Shown: piece by piece, positions 59,016-64,000 of the stretch
How positions within the stretch are numbered: position 1 is the first letter of the stretch
How the letters are laid out: every line of letters begins with the position of its first letter
Source: DATBAT01 sp963824805
GTDB taxonomy: Bacteria > Acidobacteriota > Terriglobia > Terriglobales > Acidobacteriaceae
Assembly (NCBI GenBank): GCA_963824805.1
Contig: CAWGQZ010000057.1
Span: 12,220-76,219 of the forward strand
Direction: 5' to 3'
DNA length: 64,000 bases
Made by a program: the position numbers and the translations under genes
The notes under the pieces: generated by a model
Databases searched by the model: none
What the model was told of the DNA's origin: nothing
What the model saw: only the letters and a program-made list of their open reading frames with translations

Positions 59016-59609
59016 ATGACCCTGCGCTGGATGTGCGCCTTGCTGCTTGCTGCTCGATTTCTATCCGCCCAGACAACACCGGAACCGGCGCTCATGGGAT
59101 TTACCTCACAGAGTTCTCCCGCCCAAGTTGTAGTTGAGAAGAAGTTTCGCGACGGCATCGTGACCAACAATATTCGCGAGAACATGCGCCGGTTGTCGGC
59201 GCGGCCGCACCACGTGGGTTCTCCCTACGATAAAGACAATGCGGAATGGATCCTCGCCCGCTTCAAGGATGGGGATTCGATGCGCGCATCGAAGTGTTCA
59301 GGCCCTGTTTCCCACGCCTAAAGAGCGATTGGTAGAGATGGTCGGACCCACCAAATATCGAGCCAAGATGCAAGAAGCGATCTTGCCATCGATCCGACGA
59401 GAAATCAAACCGCGGAGCAGCTCTGACCTATAACGCGTATTCAGTCGATGGAGACGTGATTGCGCCGCTGGTCGACGATGTATGATGGCAACCGCGAAGA
59501 CTATGAGCAGCTTGACCGGCTGGGTATTTCAGTGAAGGGCGCCATCGTGATTGCGCGTTATAGGGCGGCTGGCGCGGTATCAAGCCGAAAGTTGCGGGTG
59601 AACATGGAA
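59016..59609 (+). pseudogene. M28 peptidase 5' fragment, truncated at a chimeric junction
   Basis: Matches the first 200 codons of the peptidase at 29,481-31,748: signal peptide MTLRWMCALLLAARFLSAQ, then PALMGFTSQSSPAQVVVEKK. Single-base losses near 59,269 and 59,305 break the frame, and further errors follow. Similarity ends at GTGAACATGGA near 59,609, in the PA domain, and unrelated alphaproteobacterial DNA follows at once. No catalytic part is present. Confidence 0.9.
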
Positions 59610-59615
59610 GGATCA
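59605..59615. other. Junction between acidobacterial and alphaproteobacterial DNA
   Basis: To the left, sequence matches the M28 peptidase gene; to the right, the antisense of xseA. Both genes are interrupted, and GC content rises to the right. No transposase, integrase or target-site duplication is visible. Confidence 0.88.
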
Positions 59616-60109
59616 GCAATGACCGGTCAGCGATGGCAACGCCAGCGGTCGGCGAGGTGACGACGCCGATGACGCGCGGCATGAAGGGCAACCGGCGCTT
59701 GCGACCGGCATCGAAAGGCCTTCGGCCTGCAGCCGGCGCTTGCGCTCTTCCAGCAGCGCCATCAGCGCCCCGGCGCCGGCCGGCTCCAGATTGTCGATGA
59801 CGATCTGGTAGTTGGATTTGCCGGGATAGGTGGTGAGCTTGCCGGTGGCGATCACCTCCATCCCTTCCTCGGGGCGGAATTTCAGCCGGCTCATCGTGCC
59901 TTTCCAGACCACGGCATCGAGCCGGGCCCGGTCGTCCTTCAGCGCGAAATAGGCATGGCCGGAGGAATGCGGGCCGCGATAGCCGGAGATTTCGCCGCGC
60001 ACCCGCACATTGCCGAAGACGTCCTCGACCGTGCGCTTCAGCGCGCCGGAAATCTCGCTCACCGTGTATTCGGTGGCGTTGGTGCGTGATTCGGATGTGC
60101 TTCGCTCAT
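59610..60109 (-). pseudogene. xseA: Exodeoxyribonuclease VII large subunit, N-terminal fragment
   Basis: The N-terminal OB-fold of XseA, the DNA-binding large subunit of the nuclease that degrades single-stranded DNA. Recognisable parts are TNATEYTVSEISGALKRTVE, then FGNVRVRGEISGYRG, GHAYFALKDDRARLDAVVWK, EEGMEVIATGKLTTYPGKSN and LMALLEERKRRLQAEGL. ATG at 60,107-60,109 (MSEAHP) is the likely start, with a frame break near 60,095 and another near 59,715. The chain stops inside PFMPRVIGVVTSPT at the junction, so all the catalytic core is missing. The sequence is closest in style to Mesorhizobium and relatives. Confidence 0.85.
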
Positions 60110-60235
60110 CGGCGATTGGGGGACTGGTTGCGCGCCCGCGTCAAGGCGGCTGAAATCGGCCCGCTATGTCATAGCGCGATCTTAAGTCGCGATTTGATTT
60201 GAGTTAGCGGCGGCAAAGAAGCTGGCCAAGGACGC

Positions 60236-62451
60236 ATGAGCGCACGCGCACAACGGCAGCCCATTGACGTATCAGGTCACACTGACCGTGCTGGCGCTTG
60301 CCGTTTTCGCGCTGGTCATGGTCGTCGGATTTGGCTTCTACGCCGCCGTGCAGGCCGACCACGTTTCGCTTGAGCGACAAAAGATATTCTTCGCCAATGG
60401 CTTGCAGGACCAGATCGCTGCCGTGGAGCGCGAGCAGGAAAGTGTCTCGGTCTGGGACGATTCCGTCATCAACGCCAAAGCCGGCAACCAGGACTGGATG
60501 GCCGAGAACCTCAGCGTCTGGATGTATTCCTACTACGGCCACAACCGCGTCTACGTGCTGGATGAGGCCAACCGTCCCATCCACGCCATGCATGAAGGGC
60601 AAGGTGGCGCCGGCATCCGTCTATGGCGAGGACGAGCCGGCGCTGCTGCCGACCATCGAAGAAGCTGCGTCGGCTGATCGCGCCGGCCGCCGAACGAGAC
60701 CGACCGGCGGCCCGGCCAAGATGGTCGCCGAGGATCTGGTGTCGCTCGGCGGCAAGCCGGCCATCCTCAGCGTCATGCCGCTGGTGCCGAGCTCCGGACC
60801 GCGTCACCCAGGCGCCGGGCAGCGAATATCTGCATGTCTCCGTGGAGTTCATCAACGATGCCGTTATCGGCAAGATCGCCGAAAAATATCTGCTCGACGG
60901 CGCGCGCCTGCTGCCGTCTGTCGCAGCCGGCCGGCTCGGCCGCCATTCCGCTGATGGACTTCGCGCGGCGTCATCCTCGGCTATATCGGCTGGGATCAGG
61001 AGCGTCCCGGCCTGACGCTGATGCGCAAGGCCGGCCGGCATTGATCGCCGGTATGCTGCTTGCGGCGAGCGTGCTGGCATTTCTCTTGCGGCGCCTGCGC
61101 CGCGACTTCGACGGCGCTGCAGGCCAGCGCAGGAAGCGCAGTATCTTGCCTTTCACGATACGCTGACGGGTCTGCCCAACCGGGCGCTTTTCGAGGATCG
61201 GCTGCGACGGGCCTTGCTCACGGCCGGGCGCGATACCGGCAAGGATGGCGCTGCTCTATCTCGACATCGATCGCTTCAAACATGTCAACGATACGCTCGG
61301 TCATCCCGGCCGGCGACGAACTCGTGCGCCAGACAGCGGCCAGGCTGCAGCAGGACGATCCGCGAAATCGACACGGTGGCGCGGCTCGGCGGCGACGAGT
61401 TCGCGATCATCCTGGTCGATATTCGCGACATCAGGGCAGCCGAGGATATTTCGGAGACGGCTGCTGCGGAAATTGCAGGAGCCGTTCCGGCTGATGGACG
61501 ACCAGGTCTTCGTCAGCGCCAGCATCGGCATAGCCTTGGCGTCGGGCCCAAAAGTCGATGCCGACGATCTGCTGCGCAAGGCCGACATCGCGCTCTACGA
61601 GGCCAAGAAGAACGGCCGCGGCCGCTATCAGGTCTTCGCCGGTGACATGGACGACCTGTTGCTGCGCAAGCGCAAGGTCGAGAACGCGCTCCGCCGCGCC
61701 CTCCGTGGCGGGACCGGGATCAAGCTGGCCTATCAGCCGATCTTCGCCGCGGACGGCCGGACGATCGTCGGCGCCGAGGCGCTGATCCGCTGGGCGCACG
61801 AGATCCATGGCGCGCTGCCGCCGCAACAGTTCATCGCCATTGCCGAGGAACGCGGCATGATCGGCGAGCTTGGCCAATGGGTGCTGCTCGAAGCCTGCCG
61901 CTTTGCAGTCGACACGCAATTGCCGTGGGTGGCCGTCAACGTCTCGCCGCTGCAGCTGCGCGACGCAGGTTTTGCCGGGCAGGTCGCGTCGATCCTCGCC
62001 GAGACCGGCCTGCCGCCGGCGCGATTGCAACTCGAGATCACCGAAAGCGTGCTTCTGGAAAATAACGACACGACCAGGACGGCTCTGGAGGCCTTGCGCC
62101 GATCGGGCGTTGGCGTGGTGCTCGATGATTTCGGCACCGGCTATTCATCGTTGAATTACCTGCGCCGTCACCTCATCGACAAGCTCAAGATCGACCGTTC
62201 CTTCGTGCGCCTACTCGACGAAGACTCCAGCTCCGCCGCGATCGTCAAGGCGTTGATCGACCTGGCGATAGCGCTCGATGTCGAAGTCACCGCGGAGGGC
62301 GTCGAGACCGAGGAGCAAAAGGCGCTGCTCGTCGGCATGGGGTGCCATCAGTTGCAGGGTTATCTGCTCGCGCCGCCGATCGAGCCTGCCCAGTTGCTGC
62401 TCTTGCCTGGCCTGTCGCCCATTCAGAGTGGCCAGCGTCGATGCGCGCGTA
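60236..62451 (+). CDS. CHASE4-GGDEF-EAL cyclic-di-GMP enzyme (many frameshifts)
   Basis: Pieces in three frames join into a protein of about 735 residues. An N-terminal TM helix (TVLALAVFALVMVVGFGFYA) is followed by a periplasmic CHASE4-type sensor (WDDSVINAKAGNQDWMAENL), a second TM helix (MLLAASVLAFLLRRL), a GGDEF domain (DTLTGLPNRALFEDRL, RLGGDEFAIIL) and an EAL domain (GAEALIRWAHE, LQLEITESVLLENN, DDFGTGYSSLNYL, EVTAEGVETEEQ). Both active-site signatures are intact, and an RxxD inhibitory site (REID) lies five residues before GGDEF, so it could both make and degrade c-di-GMP. Breaks occur near 60,262, 60,600, 60,800, 60,910, 61,030, 61,310, 61,350, 61,470 and 62,400. The stop assigned assumes the last one. 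Confidence 0.85.
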
Positions 62452-62459
62452 ACTCTGTC

Positions 62460-63416
62460 CTACCAGCCCGGCAGGATCTGGTTCGGCTTGGTCCGCTTCA
62501 TCTTGGCGAAGGCGAGTGCCGCGAAGTCGAACGTTCCCGTCTCCTCGCCGAGCGGCACCGAGATGTTGTCCAGGCTTTCCGAGATGTGGCGGGCAAGCGC
62601 ATCGACGATCTCCGGCCGCGAGGTCTGGCCGCGCATGATGCCGATGCGGCAGTCGGGCAGGGCGCCGAAGCCGTCGGCCTCGCCCAGCACCCGCATGCCG
62701 GGCCTGAGCGCGCATTCCGGCAGCACCGAGATCGCCAGGCCCGAAAGCACGGCGGCGGTGATGACGGTCGCCGAGAAACTGGTGAACAGGATGCGATAGT
62801 CGCGGTTCTGCTGGTCCAGCACATCGACGGCGGCGCGCCGCCAGATGCAGTTCGGCCGGCCAAAGGCCATCGGCAGCGTCTCCTGTTCATGCGTCGCATG
62901 GTTGGCCGAGCTGACCCACAGCAGCGGCTCGCGCCGCACCACTTCCGACTGGCCGCGCACATCGTTGTGCGTCACCAGCGCCAGGTCGAGATTGCCGCGC
63001 TTGATGTGCTCGACCAGCCCCGGCGTCGGCTCGCAGATGACGGTCAGTTCGACGCGCGGGTTGGAGCGCGTGAAGCGCGCCATGATCTCGGGCAGGAAGC
63101 GGTCGGCATAGTCGTCCGGCGTGCCGATGCGGATGGTGCCTTCGAGCCGCTGGTCGTCGAAGGCGGCGAGCGTTTCGCGGTTGAGGTAGAGCAGCCGCCT
63201 TGCGTAGGAGAGCAGCTTGTCGCCTTCCTCCGTCAGCCTGTTGCTGCGCCCCTCCTTCTCGAACAGCGGCTTGCCGATCCGCTCCTCCAGCCGGCGCATC
63301 TGCATCGACACCGCCGACTGGGTGCGGTGCACCTCTTCGGCTGCCCGCGTGAAGCTGCCGGTATCGGCAATCGAGATGAAGGTTTGCAACTGATCGAGAT
63401 CGAGCGGCGCTTTCAT
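62460..63416 (-). CDS. LysR-family transcriptional regulator
   Basis: An intact 318-residue regulator. The N-terminal winged helix-turn-helix (LQTFISIADTGSFTRAAEEV then QSAVSMQMRRLEERIGKPLF) occupies residues 9-65. The effector-binding domain runs from about 90 to 300 (GTIRIGTPDDYADRFLPEIM, VELTVICEPTPGLVEHIKRG). It is divergent from the DUF1127 gene across 178 bases, a typical LysR layout in which the regulator controls its divergent neighbour and itself. The effector is unknown. Being intact in a region otherwise full of indels, it shows the reading frame is under good local accuracy here. Confidence 0.93.
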   Translation of the reverse strand: MKAPLDLDQLQTFISIADTGSFTRAAEEVHRTQSAVSMQMRRLEERIGKPLFEKEGRSNRLTEEGDKLLSYARRLLYLNRETLAAFDDQRLEGTIRIGTPDDYADRFLPEIMARFTRSNPRVELTVICEPTPGLVEHIKRGNLDLALVTHNDVRGQSEVVRREPLLWVSSANHATHEQETLPMAFGRPNCIWRRAAVDVLDQQNRDYRILFTSFSATVITAAVLSGLAISVLPECALRPGMRVLGEADGFGALPDCRIGIMRGQTSRPEIVDALARHISESLDNISVPLGEETGTFDFAALAFAKMKRTKPNQILPGW

Positions 63417-63594
63417 CGGTATAATCCATCACTGATGTTGATGCTAAGGATTAGAAACATTCGTTGGATTAATCAATCGGCCGATGGCAAATTGCCGACG
63501 TCCACATGAAGGCATGTGAATCGAAGCCGGAACGGCCGCTGTTCGCCAGCGCCGATCGCTTGGCTTTGTCCGCTCGAAACTGAAGGAGACTGAC
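63417..63594. promoter_or_regulatory. Divergent promoter region of LysR regulator and DUF1127 gene
   Basis: The AT-rich block GGATTAGAAACATTCGTTGG and the following ATTAATC (about 63,449-63,475) stand out against GC-rich surroundings. LysR proteins bind T-N11-A type sites in such regions. GAAGGAG lies eight bases before the DUF1127 ATG. Confidence 0.45.
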
Positions 63595-63886
63595 ATGACC
63601 ACGATCGATTTCGCCACCGAGACCTCGCGCATCACCTCGCGTCCGGCCGTTGCGATGCGCGTGGCCAATACCGTCTTCAATTTCTACCGCGCCTGGAAAA
63701 ACCGTCGCGCCTTCTACCGTCTTGGCGAGATGTCGGACGCCGAGCTCGCCGATATCGGCCTGACGCGCGCCGACCTGCATGTCGCCATCGACGTGCCGTT
63801 CGGCCGCGACCCGACGGCGATGCTGCGCCGAAATCGCCAGCGATCGCGTGGAAACGATCGAGGACATCGCCCGCAAGGTGGCCTGA
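63595..63886 (+). CDS. DUF1127-family small protein (one frameshift)
   Basis: About 96 residues. The DUF1127 core is FYRAWKNRRAFYRLGEMSDA followed by ELADIGLTRADLHVAI (residues 30-66). An extra or miscalled base near 63,832 shifts the end; the corrected tail is IASDRVETIEDIARKVA, stopping at TGA 63,884-63,886. DUF1127 proteins are abundant in Rhizobiales, where members act in RNA turnover, phosphate and carbon metabolism. The adjacent divergent LysR gene may regulate it. The remaining 114 bases to the window end hold nothing recognisable. Confidence 0.85.
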
Positions 63887-64000
63887 TCGGCTGATTTTCG
63901 GTCCTGTTGAACCTTTTCAGGGCTCAGCGCGACCAAGGTTCTGCAGGCTCCCCACTCCCTGCCGGTTCCCGCCGGCCTGCCTGCACGTTGCCCGGTCCTC

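Larger units (their letters stand above)
45456..59609 (-). repeat. Giant inverted repeat, arm 2 (about 14.2 kb)
   Basis: Reverse-orientation counterpart of 31,152-45,448. It carries its own indels (for example a lost A near 52,460, lost bases near 59,269 and 59,305) and real differences from arm 1. The last 300 bases (59,300-59,609) are especially error-rich. It ends where alphaproteobacterial sequence begins. Confidence 0.95.

Noticed and set aside
31152..59609. Composite transposon or integrated plasmid
   Set aside because: No transposase, integrase, terminal repeats, direct target duplications or replication genes are seen.
59610..64000. Horizontally acquired island from Rhizobiales
   Set aside because: Boundary cuts xseA and the peptidase gene, nothing mobile is present, and the genes are ordinary chromosomal ones; a chimera is simpler.

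Overview
The window is a mosaic of two bacteria. Bases 1 to about 45,452 look like an Acidobacteriota chromosome. The signs are an acidobacterial duplicated orphan permease (ADOP), a kinase-type TPR protein, secreted glycoside hydrolases beside a carboxypeptidase-regulatory-domain TonB receptor, Ig-like/beta-helix giant proteins and dispersed intergenic repeats. The last 4.4 kb (about 59,610 to 64,000) is visibly more GC-rich and carries alphaproteobacterial, Rhizobiales-like genes: xseA, a CHASE4-GGDEF-EAL protein, a LysR regulator and a DUF1127 protein.

Layout. 1-13.9 kb: a cut TPR protein, then a plant-polysaccharide locus (GH78 rhamnosidase, TonB receptor, cupin, GH51 arabinofuranosidase, GH27 alpha-galactosidase, GH67 alpha-glucuronidase) suited to arabinoxylan or pectin side chains. 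14-15.8 kb: an ECF sigma factor, zinc-finger anti-sigma factor and Spy-like periplasmic protein operon. 15.9-31.7 kb: mostly housekeeping genes, including an intradiol-dioxygenase-like lipoprotein, ADOP, an NAD(P)-binding protein, DinB, GlpX, a glycosylasparaginase, a diguanylate cyclase, ribosomal protein S1, oligoendopeptidase F and an M28 peptidase. 32-45.4 kb: VapBC, a membrane protein, a Ycf46-like AAA+ ATPase, a glyoxalase-fold protein, two tandem secreted Ig-like/beta-helix proteins, a PEP-CTERM protein and a sigma-54 activator.

The dominant structure is an inverted repeat of about 14.2 kb per arm. Bases 31,152-45,448 reappear in reverse order and orientation at 45,456-59,609, meeting at an 8-bp hairpin inside the sigma-54 activator gene. 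The second arm stops in the middle of the M28 peptidase gene, where alphaproteobacterial xseA begins, also mid-gene. Both ends of arm 2 therefore look like joining artefacts. Yet the arms are not simple copies. They differ by about 1% in several genes, about 15% (mostly third-position changes) in the sigma-54 gene, and by whole intergenic hairpins or repeats. The simplest reading is a fold-back chimera that brought in a related strain or divergent copy and was then fused to foreign DNA. A real inverted duplication is not excluded.

Many genes throughout are split by single-base indels although their protein families continue seamlessly in the next frame. This fits lightly polished long-read sequence, so such genes are annotated at full extent with the break noted. 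The most coherent biology is a predicted cell-surface module: a sigma-54 activator, a PEP-CTERM sorted protein and two large Ig-like/beta-helix proteins side by side.
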